Positions 17,355 to 26,401 of a stretch of DNA of 64,000 nucleotides are shown piece after piece. The stretch spans positions 47,620-111,619 of the forward strand of contig CAJUDJ010000003.1 of the NCBI GenBank assembly GCA_910584985.1, given 5' to 3'. Position 1 is the first letter of the stretch, and every line of letters begins with the position of its first letter. The position numbers and the translations under genes were made by a program. The notes below the pieces were generated by a model. That model did not search any database. It was not told the DNA's origin and worked only from the letters and a program-made list of their open reading frames with translations. The stretch is from an uncultured Eubacterium sp. (GTDB lineage Bacteria; Bacillota; Clostridia; Oscillospirales; Acutalibacteraceae).

Positions 17355-19300
17355 TATCTGAGTTTTGTTCCCGGTTCAATTCCGTCCACAAATGCAACGC
17401 TTACACCGCCGTCTGCCGTGTCGCCGGCAAGAAGCATGCCATAGCTCATTTCACCGCAGAGTTTAGCAGGTTTCAGATTTGCAACGATTATAACGGATTT
17501 TCCGATTAAATCCTCCGGTTTATAATACTGAGAAATGCCCGAAACAATCTGCCTTGGTTCTGATGTGCCATCATCCACCTGAAGTTTAAGAAGCTTTTTA
17601 GCCTTTTTAACTGGTTCACATTCCAGTATTTTTGCCACACGAAGTTCAACCTTTGCGAAATCGTCAAAAACGATTTCAGGCAGCTGCACGGGTTCTTCCT
17701 TTTTTGAAGCGTTTGCTTCATCTATCTGCTTTTGTATAAGGGCATTCAGTTCTTCAATTTCCTTTTCAACATCAATTCTCGGGAAAAGGGCAGCACCTTT
17801 CTTTACGGAAACGTTAAGCGGAAGAACGCCGAATTTTCCTGCGTTTTCATAGGTGATAAGGTTTTCGTCTGCACCGATCTGCTCCCACACTTTCGGCATG
17901 GTAGACGGCATAAAGCAGGAGAGCAATGTTGTGCTTACACGGATTGCTTCCAAAAGATTATAAAGCACGGATGCAAGACGAGCTTTTTTGCTTTCATCTT
18001 TTCCTAAAATCCATGGAGTAGTTTCATCAATATATTTGTTTGCTCTGGAAATGACTTTGAAAATTTCGGCAAGTGCATTATTCAGCTGTGTTTCGTCAAT
18101 AAATTTATCTGTTTTATCACGAAGTGCGGTAATCATTTCAATAAGGGATTTATCAATTTCGTCTTCTTGCCGTTCTGCCGGAAGAACACCGCCGAAATAT
18201 TTTTCAACCATTGCCACTGTTCTGGAAACCAGATTTCCAAGATCGTTTGCAAGGTCTGAATTAATGCGGTTTATCATAATTTCATTTGAAAAGGAGCTGT
18301 CTGCACCAAGAGCCATTTCCCTTAAAATATGGTATCTGATTGCATCACAGCCGTATCTTTCGCCAAGCACAAACGGGTCAACCACATTGCCGATGGATTT
18401 TGACATTTTCTGACCGTTAAAGGTAATCCAGCCGTGAACTGCCAGATGCTTCGGCAGAGGCAGCTCAAGCGCCATAAGAATAGCCGGCCATACAATGGCA
18501 TGGAAGCGCATGATATCCTTTGCAACCATATGCACATCGGCAGGCCAGAATTTGTCATAATCACTGTATGCTTCATTCAGATAGCCAAGCGCACTGATAT
18601 AGTTGGAAAGTGCATCCACCCATACATAAACCACATGCTTTTCATCAAAGCTTACGGGTATTCCCCATGTAAACGAGGTTCTTGAAACGCACAGGTCCTC
18701 CAAACCGGGCTTGATGAAATTGTTTACAAGCTCAACGGCTCTTGTTTTGGGCTGAAGATAATCGGTTTGTGTTAAAAGTGTTTCTATTCTTTCGGCAAAG
18801 GGTGCCATTTTCAGGAAATATGCTTCTTCGGATGCATCAACAACATCTCTGCCGCAGTCAGGGCATTTGCCGTCTGCCAGCTGACTTTCCGTCCAGAAGC
18901 TTTCGCAAGGCGTGCAGTATTTTCCCGTGTATTTTCCCTTATAAATATATCCCTTGTCATAAAGTGCTTTAAAGATTTTCTGCACGGTTTCAATGTGATA
19001 ATCGTCTGTTGTGCGGATATATCTGTCATAGCTGATATTCATATAGCCCCAAAGCTTTTTGAATGTTTCAACGATTTCGTCAACATATTCCTTCGGGGAA
19101 ATACCTTTTTCTGCCGCCTTCTGTTCAATCTTAAGGCCGTGTTCGTCAGTGCCTGTAAGGAACATAACCTCTTTGCCCTGCAAACGCCTGTATCTTGCAA
19201 TGGAATCGCATGCAACGGTTGTGTAGCAGTGGCCGATATGCGGATTTCCCGAAGGATAGTATATGGGGGTGGTAATATAAAATTTATCTTTTTCTGGCAT
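17354..19300 (-). CDS. metG: Methionyl-tRNA synthetase
   Basis: A 648-residue class I synthetase that charges tRNA-Met. HIGH motif in PSGNPHIGHCYT near the N-terminus, a four-Cys zinc knot in CTPCESFW and CPDCGRD, and KMSKS in GQKMSKSIGN. The C-terminal 110 residues form an EMAP-type tRNA-binding domain (VELRVAKILECEPV) that also mediates dimerisation. It ends in the TAATG overlap with tatD and starts 21 bases after an upstream membrane-protein gene. I saw no T-box leader. Confidence 0.96.
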   Translation of the reverse strand: MPEKDKFYITTPIYYPSGNPHIGHCYTTVACDSIARYRRLQGKEVMFLTGTDEHGLKIEQKAAEKGISPKEYVDEIVETFKKLWGYMNISYDRYIRTTDDYHIETVQKIFKALYDKGYIYKGKYTGKYCTPCESFWTESQLADGKCPDCGRDVVDASEEAYFLKMAPFAERIETLLTQTDYLQPKTRAVELVNNFIKPGLEDLCVSRTSFTWGIPVSFDEKHVVYVWVDALSNYISALGYLNEAYSDYDKFWPADVHMVAKDIMRFHAIVWPAILMALELPLPKHLAVHGWITFNGQKMSKSIGNVVDPFVLGERYGCDAIRYHILREMALGADSSFSNEIMINRINSDLANDLGNLVSRTVAMVEKYFGGVLPAERQEDEIDKSLIEMITALRDKTDKFIDETQLNNALAEIFKVISRANKYIDETTPWILGKDESKKARLASVLYNLLEAIRVSTTLLSCFMPSTMPKVWEQIGADENLITYENAGKFGVLPLNVSVKKGAALFPRIDVEKEIEELNALIQKQIDEANASKKEEPVQLPEIVFDDFAKVELRVAKILECEPVKKAKKLLKLQVDDGTSEPRQIVSGISQYYKPEDLIGKSVIIVANLKPAKLCGEMSYGMLLAGDTADGGVSVAFVDGIEPGTKLR

Positions 19301-19321
19301 CTGAATTCTCCTGTTCTTTGA

Positions 19322-19810
19322 TTATACAAGCCTGAAGGTGGATACCTTATCCGTTGCTGAAATGGTTTCCTCTGCTTCGCCTGTGGAAAGATTAACCTTT
19401 ACTGTTGCATATAATTCACCGTTTTTGATTACCGTGAAGTTATGCTGTTTGCCGCTTGCCGATGACATATTTATTCTGCTGTCATTGCCGTACTTTTGCT
19501 TAAGCAGGTCAAAAGCATCTTCAATGGTTAAAGGGAGAGCAGGGTTATAATCGCCGTCATCGCTGCCTGAAGCAGCAGAATGCGATTCCGAAACAGGCTC
19601 AGAAGTGCTGTTTTCTGCCGTGGTTTCATTATTGCCTGCCGTATTGCTGTTGCTGTTGCTGACAGAATCGGAAACAGACACCTGTGGCTTTGTTTCCTCT
19701 TTATTGCCGAAATAGCCCCTTGCAGACAGGAAAACCACAACTGCTATTATAAGAAGAACAATAAAAATAATTGCATTGATTATATTTTTATTCTTGTTTT
19801 TTTTTGCCAT
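19322..19810 (-). CDS. Membrane-anchored protein of unknown function
   Basis: A 162-residue protein: a Lys-rich cytoplasmic N-terminus, one transmembrane helix (about 10-30), a Ser/Asn/Thr/Glu-rich linker to about residue 85, and a small C-terminal extracytoplasmic domain with IEDAFDLLKQKYG and VKVNLSTGEAEE. The last part resembles PepSY-like or small beta-rich wall domains only loosely. It lies between nagB and metG on the same strand with 17- and 21-base gaps. Confidence 0.7.
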   Translation of the reverse strand: MAKKNKNKNIINAIIFIVLLIIAVVVFLSARGYFGNKEETKPQVSVSDSVSNSNSNTAGNNETTAENSTSEPVSESHSAASGSDDGDYNPALPLTIEDAFDLLKQKYGNDSRINMSSASGKQHNFTVIKNGELYATVKVNLSTGEAEETISATDKVSTFRLV

Positions 19811-19827
19811 AATATCAAAACCTTTCG

Positions 19828-20553
19828 TTAAATAAGGGAAGCAGCATCCCTGTCAAGCATAAGGGTTACATCTGTATGGAACTGTAAAACAGATGCGGGG
19901 CACAGCGGTGTAACATTGCCGTCTATAAGCTGCTTTATTGCCTTTGCTTTGTTTTGGCCAAGTGCAATAATCAGAATTTTCTTTGCCTGCATAATGGAAC
20001 CGATGCCCATTGTAACTGCCTTTGTGGGTACTTCTTCTATGGATTTGAAGAAACGGCTGTTGTCCTGCACGGTGCTTTCCTTAAGTTCAACCACATGACT
20101 CCAGCGCTGGAAGCAGTCGCTCGGCTCATTAAAAGCAATATGGCCGTTTGATCCGATTCCGAGAAGCTGAATATCAATTCCGCCGGCTTTTTTAATTTTG
20201 CTTTCGTAATTTATGCATTCCTGTTCAAGGTTTTCTGCATTTCCGTTCAGAAAGTTTATATTTTCTTCGGGAATATTTATATGATTAAAAAGATTTTCAT
20301 GCATAAAGGAATGGTATGAGTTTTTATCGTTTACATCAAGCTGAACATATTCGTCAAGGTTGAAAGTGGTTACCTTTGAAAAATCAATTGCACCGTTCTT
20401 ATAAAGCTCTATCATCTGTTTATAAGGTTTAAGCGGTGTTGAGCCTGTTGCAAGGCCAAGAACGGAATCTGGCTTCTGAAGCACCTGGCCGCACATATAG
20501 TTTCCCGCTGCAATTCCAATCTGTTCTTCATTGTCATAAATAAGTACATTCAT
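19828..20553 (-). CDS. nagB: Glucosamine-6-phosphate deaminase
   Basis: A 241-residue enzyme that converts glucosamine 6-phosphate to fructose 6-phosphate and ammonia, the last step of amino-sugar use. Signatures: LGLATGSTPLKPY, the catalytic FNLDEY region, and LLGIGSNGHIAFNEP. It has the short Firmicutes length without the allosteric C-terminal extension of the E. coli enzyme. AGGAG spacing favours the second ATG (20553) over 20559. nagA and a transporter are not adjacent. Confidence 0.95.
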   Translation of the reverse strand: MNVLIYDNEEQIGIAAGNYMCGQVLQKPDSVLGLATGSTPLKPYKQMIELYKNGAIDFSKVTTFNLDEYVQLDVNDKNSYHSFMHENLFNHINIPEENINFLNGNAENLEQECINYESKIKKAGGIDIQLLGIGSNGHIAFNEPSDCFQRWSHVVELKESTVQDNSRFFKSIEEVPTKAVTMGIGSIMQAKKILIIALGQNKAKAIKQLIDGNVTPLCPASVLQFHTDVTLMLDRDAASLI

Positions 20554-20606
20554 AATCATATTCTCCTGTTATATAAAATTAATACTTTAATCTATTATAA
20601 TTATAA

Positions 20607-22274
20607 TCAAATTATTCTTTCTGTCAATATTGATGTTGCTGAATTCATTACCGTTTTGGTGAAATTCACTCTGCCCGAACCCGGATGAAACTGAATGCCG
20701 CTTATGCCTTTTGCAGAAGCATAATAGCGCGATTCATAGCAAAGCGGTATATAGCAATAGGTTTCCATAAGCCTTTTTTCACAGGCAAGGCAGTCTTCAG
20801 TGCTGTTTGAAGACTGTGCTTTCTGCAGTGCAGCTGAAAATTTTGCGTCATCAAAGCCTGCTGTTTCAGTATCTTTAAAGGACTGAAGGAAGGATACGGG
20901 GCTTGCAGCCGTTGCCGTAAGCGGATAAAAGGCAATATCATAATTCCCGGATTTCACAGCCTCTTTTATTTCTTTTTCTGTTTTGGTTTCAAGGGTAAGC
21001 GTAAAGGAAATCTTTCTGTCTTCCTCTGCGTTGGAAATGGAGCCGATGCTGCTTTGTATTCCCTGCAGAAACTGTTTTGCTGTATTCTGCATATTTTCGG
21101 GTGCAATTACGGTAAGCTCAATATTATATTCGGAGGTTGCCTCAACCGCCTGCTTCCATAGCTCCACAGCCTTTTCGGCATTGTTTGCTTCCGTAATATC
21201 GTGAATGGCTTCGGTATATGAGCCTGTTCCTATGGTGCAGGAGGGGGGAATCAGACTTTTTGCTTTTGTAAGATAGGGATAGTTTTCAAAATCTATATCG
21301 GACAGTGCAAGAGATACTGCGTGCCGTGCACTTGCTGCCGATAAAATTCCTTTGTTGGCATTCAGCACAAATGCCCAAGTGGTGTTGCTGTAAGGCGTAA
21401 GGCTTATGCCGCTTTTTTTGCCGATTTCGGCACTTTCATAGCCTCTTATGTATGCGGCATCATAATAACCGCTTTTGAGCTTTTCCACAAGGCTTTCATC
21501 CTCGTCAACAATTTTCAGGGTGATATTGGATACGCCGGTTTTATTCGGCCCCTGATATGCACCGTTCTCGCCGCAGCTGCTTCTGAGAATATAGGAACTG
21601 TCAAGCTCGTCCGTTACTCTGAACGGGCCGTTAAACATTGTATATTGAAGACCAAGTCCGTATCTGCCGTTTGTTTTTCTGAAAAATTCTTCATTGCAGG
21701 GCATGGCAACTGCCGTTGAAAGCGTTTGCAGAAAAGAAGCATCAGGTGCAGAAAGCCATATTTCAAGTGTATAGTTATCTATCGCCTTAACAGCGAGCTG
21801 TGATGTATCCAGCCAGCCGGCATGAACCTCGGGTGCATTTTCAATATTGGAAATGGTGGAATAAAGCGGGCTTTCCGTAAGCGGATCGGCAGCTCTTTGT
21901 AAAGCGAATACAAAATCAAATGCCGTAAGCTCGGGGTTATAATATTCACCCATACGCTCTTCAACCGATTTGAAAATATGCCATTTCAGCCCGCGGTATA
22001 AATGAAAGGTATATTTTAATCCTGCATCTGTTATATCCCATGATTCTGCACAGCCGGGCAGAATATTGCCGCTGTCATCGCTGCGCACAAGCCCTTCAAA
22101 GCAGTTTTCTGCGATAAGAAATTCATCTGCCGTTGCTGCAATCTGCGGATCATAGCTGTTCACATTCCCGCCGAAGGGATAAACCAGATTCAGGTTTTCT
22201 TTTGACGCACCGCATCCCGAAAATACAGCTGCCAGCAGAAGAAAGCAGATTAAAAGACGGATTGTTTTTTTCAT
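20607..22274 (-). CDS. Peptide/oligopeptide ABC transporter substrate-binding lipoprotein (SBP family 5)
   Basis: A 555-residue exported protein with signal peptide and lipobox VFSGC. The mature part matches OppA/DppA-type binding proteins: YPFGGNVNSYDPQ at the start, GCAESWDI and ALSDIDFENYPYLTKAKSLIPP in the second lobe. It would hold peptides or similar ligands at the membrane surface for import. No permease or ATPase gene is nearby, so it must serve a transporter encoded elsewhere. It is the first gene of the leftward group that continues into nagB, 54 bases away. Confidence 0.85.
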   Translation of the reverse strand: MKKTIRLLICFLLLAAVFSGCGASKENLNLVYPFGGNVNSYDPQIAATADEFLIAENCFEGLVRSDDSGNILPGCAESWDITDAGLKYTFHLYRGLKWHIFKSVEERMGEYYNPELTAFDFVFALQRAADPLTESPLYSTISNIENAPEVHAGWLDTSQLAVKAIDNYTLEIWLSAPDASFLQTLSTAVAMPCNEEFFRKTNGRYGLGLQYTMFNGPFRVTDELDSSYILRSSCGENGAYQGPNKTGVSNITLKIVDEDESLVEKLKSGYYDAAYIRGYESAEIGKKSGISLTPYSNTTWAFVLNANKGILSAASARHAVSLALSDIDFENYPYLTKAKSLIPPSCTIGTGSYTEAIHDITEANNAEKAVELWKQAVEATSEYNIELTVIAPENMQNTAKQFLQGIQSSIGSISNAEEDRKISFTLTLETKTEKEIKEAVKSGNYDIAFYPLTATAASPVSFLQSFKDTETAGFDDAKFSAALQKAQSSNSTEDCLACEKRLMETYCYIPLCYESRYYASAKGISGIQFHPGSGRVNFTKTVMNSATSILTERII

Positions 22275-22468
22275 AATTCATCACCGTTAATTAAAGTGTT
22301 TATTGTTTCATTTAGACTTAGACTTATCATATCACAATATGTTTTTTTTGAAAAGGCATAAATTGTAAACAAGCTGAATTAGAGGTAAAAAAACACGAGA
22401 AAAAATGAAACACACGGAACAGCATAACAAAAACTTTGCGGCTTTTTGAAAATAAATTCATATTTTTC
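22275..22468. other. Divergent intergenic region before rpoB
   Basis: AT-rich, no ORF. AGACTT is repeated in tandem near 22313. Ribosomal protein genes rplJ-rplL, which often precede rpoB, are absent from this side. Confidence 0.5.
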
Positions 22469-22497
22469 TTGACTTATTTCAAGTTAGATATTATGAT
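22469..22497 (+). promoter_or_regulatory. Promoter of rpoBC
   Basis: TTGACT, 17 bases, TATGAT, about 145 bases upstream of the rpoB start. The long leader holds the hairpin at 22560. Confidence 0.6.
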
Positions 22498-22559
22498 AAA
22501 TCCACGCTAAAATGGATTAATTTGTGTTTTTAGTAAATAACTGCTTATTTCCAAAGCCG

Positions 22560-22586
22560 AAAACCGTGTGTTTTTCAGTCGGTTTT
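22560..22586 (+). promoter_or_regulatory. Hairpin in the rpoB leader
   Basis: AAAACCG and CGGTTTT form a 7-bp stem with a 13-base loop. No T run follows, so it may act as a regulatory or processing hairpin, not a full terminator. Confidence 0.35.
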
Positions 22587-22641
22587 TGCCGCAAAATATT
22601 CATTTTTCAGTAAAACATAAAGAAACGGAGTGATTACCGGT

Positions 22642-25600
22642 ATGGTAAATGTGAAGGATGTCCAGCTTGGTACAACCACACGAAAAAGCTTTGCAAAAAT
22701 CAATGAGGTTATGCCCATGCCTAATCTGATTGAAGTGCAGAAGGAATCTTACCAATGGTTTCTCGATGAAGGGCTTGAAGAGGTATTCCGCGATATTGGT
22801 TCAATAACCGATTATTCCGGAAATCTAGTGCTTGATTTTATTGACTACACTATGGATGAAGATCCGAAATACACAATTGCCCAGTGCAAGGCGCGTGATG
22901 TTACTTATGCAAAACCGCTTAAAGTAAGAGCCCGCCTTCAGAACAAGGAAACCGGCGAGGTTAAGGAAAATATCATTTTCATGGGTGATTTCCCGCTGAT
23001 GACGGATGCAGGCACTTTTGTTATTAACGGTGCCGAAAGGTGCATTGTTTCCCAGCTTGTCCGTTCTCCCGGCGTTTATTACAATATGGAGCACGATAAA
23101 ACAGGTAAGGAATTATTTACAAATACTGTAATTCCGAACCGCGGTGCATGGCTTGAATATGAAACGGATGCCAATGATCTTTTCTATGTAAGAATTGATA
23201 AAAACCGCAAAATTTTTATCACAACTTTTCTTCGTGCACTCGGTCTTGGCAGTGATGCTGAAATCCGTGAATTCTTCGGCGATGACGAAAGAATTGAAGC
23301 AACCATCGAAAAAGATATTACCAAAAATCAGGAGGAAGCACTTCTTGAGGTATACAAGAAGCTCCGCCCGGGCGAGCCGCCCACGCTGGAAACCGCACAG
23401 GCACATCTTGACGGCCTGTTTTTCGATGCACACAGGTATGACTTATCAAAGGTTGGCCGCTACAAGTATAACAAAAAGCTTGCTATAAGCGACAGACTTG
23501 CAGGCCAGAAGCTTACACAGCCGGTTATTTCCCCGCAGGGTGAATTTCTTGCTGATGCAGGCGAGATGATTTCAGAGGAAAAAGCACTTGAAATTGAAAA
23601 TGCAGGCGTTATGAATGCATTTGTTGATGTGGAAGGCAAGGAAATAAAAATCGTATCAAACGGTATGGTTGATATTAAAAAATATGTTGATTTTGACTGC
23701 AAGCCTTTCGGAATTACGGAAAAGGTTTCTTACAGAGTGCTTTCCGAAATTCTTGAAAGATGCGGTGATGATGAAGAAAAGCTTAAGGAAGAGCTGAAAC
23801 TTTATCAGGATGATCTTGTGCCGAAGCATATTACGACAGACGATATTTTTGCAACCGTTTCTTATCTTATAAATCTTGCATACGGTGTTGGTGTTACGGA
23901 TGATATAGACCATCTCGGCAACCGCCGTATCCGCGCAGTGGGCGAACTGCTTCAGAATCAGTTCCGAATCGGTTTTACCCGTATGGAGCGTGTTATACGC
24001 GAGCGCATGACACTTCAGGCACAGGATGATGAAGAAAGCATTACGCCGCAGGCGCTCATTAATATCCGCCCGGTTGTTGCTGCAATCAGAGAATTTTTCG
24101 GTTCTTCACCGCTTTCGCAGTTTATGGACCAGAATAACCCGCTTGCTGAGCTTACGCATAAAAGAAGGCTTTCGGCACTCGGCCCCGGCGGTCTTTCCCG
24201 TGATCGTGCCGGCTTTGAGGTTCGAGATGTTCATTACACACATTACGGAAGAATGTGTCCGATTGAAACGCCCGAAGGTCCGAACATCGGTCTTATCTCT
24301 TATCTTGCGTGCTACAGCCGCCTGAATGAATACGGCTTCATTGAAGCACCTTATCGCAAGGTAGATAAAGAAACAGGCGTTGTAACATCAGAGGTTGTTT
24401 ATATGACTGCCGATGTTGAGGATAACTTTGTTGTGGCACAGGCAAATGAACCGCTTGATGAAAACGGCAGATTTGCAAACAAGCGTGTTACCTGCCGTTA
24501 CAAGGATGAATTTATGACCTGTGAACCCGATAGGGTTGATTATATGGATGTATCGCCGAAAATGGTAGTTTCCGTTGCAACGGCTATGATTCCGTTCCTT
24601 GAAAATGATGATGCAAACCGTGCACTTATGGGTGCAAACATGCAGCGCCAGGCTGTGCCGCTTCTTAAAACACAGGCTCCTGTTGTCGGAACCGGCATGG
24701 AATATAAGGCTGCCTATGACTCGGGTGTTGTTGTGGCTGCAAAACGCGGCGGAATCGTTACATCTGTTGACGCAGATACAGTTGAAATCAAAACAAACAG
24801 CGGTGATATTGACCGATACGAGCTTGTTAAGTTCAGCGGTTCAAACCAGGGCACATGTATCAATCAGCGCCCGATTGTTTCCCTGCATCAGACGGTTGAG
24901 GACGGTCAGGTTATTGCGGACGGCCCTGCAACCAGCAACGGCGAAATTTCGCTTGGCAAGAATGCACTGATCGGCTTTATGACCTGGGAGGGCTATAACT
25001 ACGAGGATGCTGTTCTTATCAATGAAAAAATGGTTCGTGATGATGTTTACACATCCATTCATATTGAAGAGCACGAGGTTGAAGCCCGTGATACAAAGCT
25101 CGGCCCTGAGGAAATCACAAGGGATATTCCGAATGTGGGCGAGGATGCACTGAAAGACCTTGATGAGGACGGTATTATCCGTATCGGCGCTGAGGTGCAC
25201 AGCAGCTCCATTCTTGTTGGTAAGGTTACGCCGAAGGGCGAAACCGAGCTTACGGCAGAGGAAAGACTGCTCCGTGCCATTTTCGGTGAAAAGGCAAGGG
25301 AAGTAAGAGATACTTCCATGCGTGTTCCCCACGGTGAATACGGTATTGTTGTTGATGTTAAAGTGTTTACCCGTGCAAACAGCGACGAGCTCAATCCGGG
25401 TGTAAATAAAGTAGTAAGAGTATATATTGCCCAGAAGAGAAAAATTCAGGTAGGCGATAAAATGGCAGGCCGCCACGGAAACAAGGGTGTTGTATCCCGT
25501 GTTCTTCCGCAGGAGGATATGCCGTTCCTTCCGGACGGACGCCCGCTTGATATTGTGCTTAACCCGCTCGGCGTACCTTCCCGTATGAATATCGGTCAGG

Positions 25601-26346
25601 TGCTTGAGGTTCATCTCGGCTATGCGGCAATGGCACTCGGCTGGAAAATGTGCACACCGGTATTTGACGGTGCGCACGAGGATGACATCCGTGAATGCCT
25701 TAAGCTTGCAGGCCTCAGAGAGGACGGCAAAACCATCCTTACTGATGGACGCACAGGTGAAAAATTTGATAACCCGATTACAGTGGGATATATGTATTAT
25801 CTTAAACTGCACCACCTTGTAGACGATAAGATTCATGCCCGTTCCACAGGTCCTTACAGCCTTGTAACACAGCAGCCACTCGGCGGTAAAGCACAGTTCG
25901 GCGGCCAGCGTTTCGGTGAAATGGAGGTTTGGGCACTTGAGGCATACGGCGCTGCCTATACGCTTCAGGAAATTATAACGGTTAAGTCTGATGATGTTGT
26001 GGGCAGAGTGAAAACTTATGAAGCAATTGTTAAGGGTGAAAATATTCCTACTGCCGGCACACCGGAATCCTTTAAGGTTCTCTTCAAAGAGCTTCAGGCA
26101 CTTGGACTGGATACCCGTCTTTATGACAGGGACGGCAACGAGGTTGAACTGAAGCAGGATATTGATGATGGCACAGGAATTCAGCCTATAGACGATAAAG
26201 CCTTTACCCAGGTGAATGATTACGGCGAGGTAAGCGAAGGCTTCACCTTCCAAAATGCCGAGGGTGAGGATGAGGAAGCAGATCAGAGCGCAGGGGAATC
26301 TATGTATATAGATTTTAAAGACGATTATTCGGATGAAAATGAATAA
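22642..26346 (+). CDS. rpoB: RNA polymerase beta subunit
   Basis: A 1234-residue core subunit of RNA polymerase. It shows the rifampicin-pocket region GSSPLSQFMDQNNPLAELTH with the usual sensitive residues, the following KRRLSALGPGGLSRDRAG, and the active-site stretches GDKMAGRHGNKGVVSR and GQRFGEMEVWALEAYGA. The start at 22642 has GGAG 11 bases upstream; a GTG at 22630 overlaps that site and is less likely. The acidic C-terminal tail is typical of Clostridia. rpoC follows after 55 bases. Confidence 0.98.
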   Translation: MVNVKDVQLGTTTRKSFAKINEVMPMPNLIEVQKESYQWFLDEGLEEVFRDIGSITDYSGNLVLDFIDYTMDEDPKYTIAQCKARDVTYAKPLKVRARLQNKETGEVKENIIFMGDFPLMTDAGTFVINGAERCIVSQLVRSPGVYYNMEHDKTGKELFTNTVIPNRGAWLEYETDANDLFYVRIDKNRKIFITTFLRALGLGSDAEIREFFGDDERIEATIEKDITKNQEEALLEVYKKLRPGEPPTLETAQAHLDGLFFDAHRYDLSKVGRYKYNKKLAISDRLAGQKLTQPVISPQGEFLADAGEMISEEKALEIENAGVMNAFVDVEGKEIKIVSNGMVDIKKYVDFDCKPFGITEKVSYRVLSEILERCGDDEEKLKEELKLYQDDLVPKHITTDDIFATVSYLINLAYGVGVTDDIDHLGNRRIRAVGELLQNQFRIGFTRMERVIRERMTLQAQDDEESITPQALINIRPVVAAIREFFGSSPLSQFMDQNNPLAELTHKRRLSALGPGGLSRDRAGFEVRDVHYTHYGRMCPIETPEGPNIGLISYLACYSRLNEYGFIEAPYRKVDKETGVVTSEVVYMTADVEDNFVVAQANEPLDENGRFANKRVTCRYKDEFMTCEPDRVDYMDVSPKMVVSVATAMIPFLENDDANRALMGANMQRQAVPLLKTQAPVVGTGMEYKAAYDSGVVVAAKRGGIVTSVDADTVEIKTNSGDIDRYELVKFSGSNQGTCINQRPIVSLHQTVEDGQVIADGPATSNGEISLGKNALIGFMTWEGYNYEDAVLINEKMVRDDVYTSIHIEEHEVEARDTKLGPEEITRDIPNVGEDALKDLDEDGIIRIGAEVHSSSILVGKVTPKGETELTAEERLLRAIFGEKAREVRDTSMRVPHGEYGIVVDVKVFTRANSDELNPGVNKVVRVYIAQKRKIQVGDKMAGRHGNKGVVSRVLPQEDMPFLPDGRPLDIVLNPLGVPSRMNIGQVLEVHLGYAAMALGWKMCTPVFDGAHEDDIRECLKLAGLREDGKTILTDGRTGEKFDNPITVGYMYYLKLHHLVDDKIHARSTGPYSLVTQQPLGGKAQFGGQRFGEMEVWALEAYGAAYTLQEIITVKSDDVVGRVKTYEAIVKGENIPTAGTPESFKVLFKELQALGLDTRLYDRDGNEVELKQDIDDGTGIQPIDDKAFTQVNDYGEVSEGFTFQNAEGEDEEADQSAGESMYIDFKDDYSDENE

Positions 26347-26401
26347 TTCCCGAATCTGATTAACTATCCACATTACATTATATATAAAGGAGTGCTTCCA
26401 G

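Noticed and set aside
22275..22641. Small RNA gene before rpoB
   Set aside because: Only a short hairpin and a promoter-like pair; no terminator or conserved RNA family.
24841..26373. 510-codon open frame antisense to rpoB
   Set aside because: It mirrors rpoB codon structure, has no ribosome site and resembles no protein. Same for the long antisense frames at 26426-27460 (rpoC) and 31210-32310 (fusA/rpsG).
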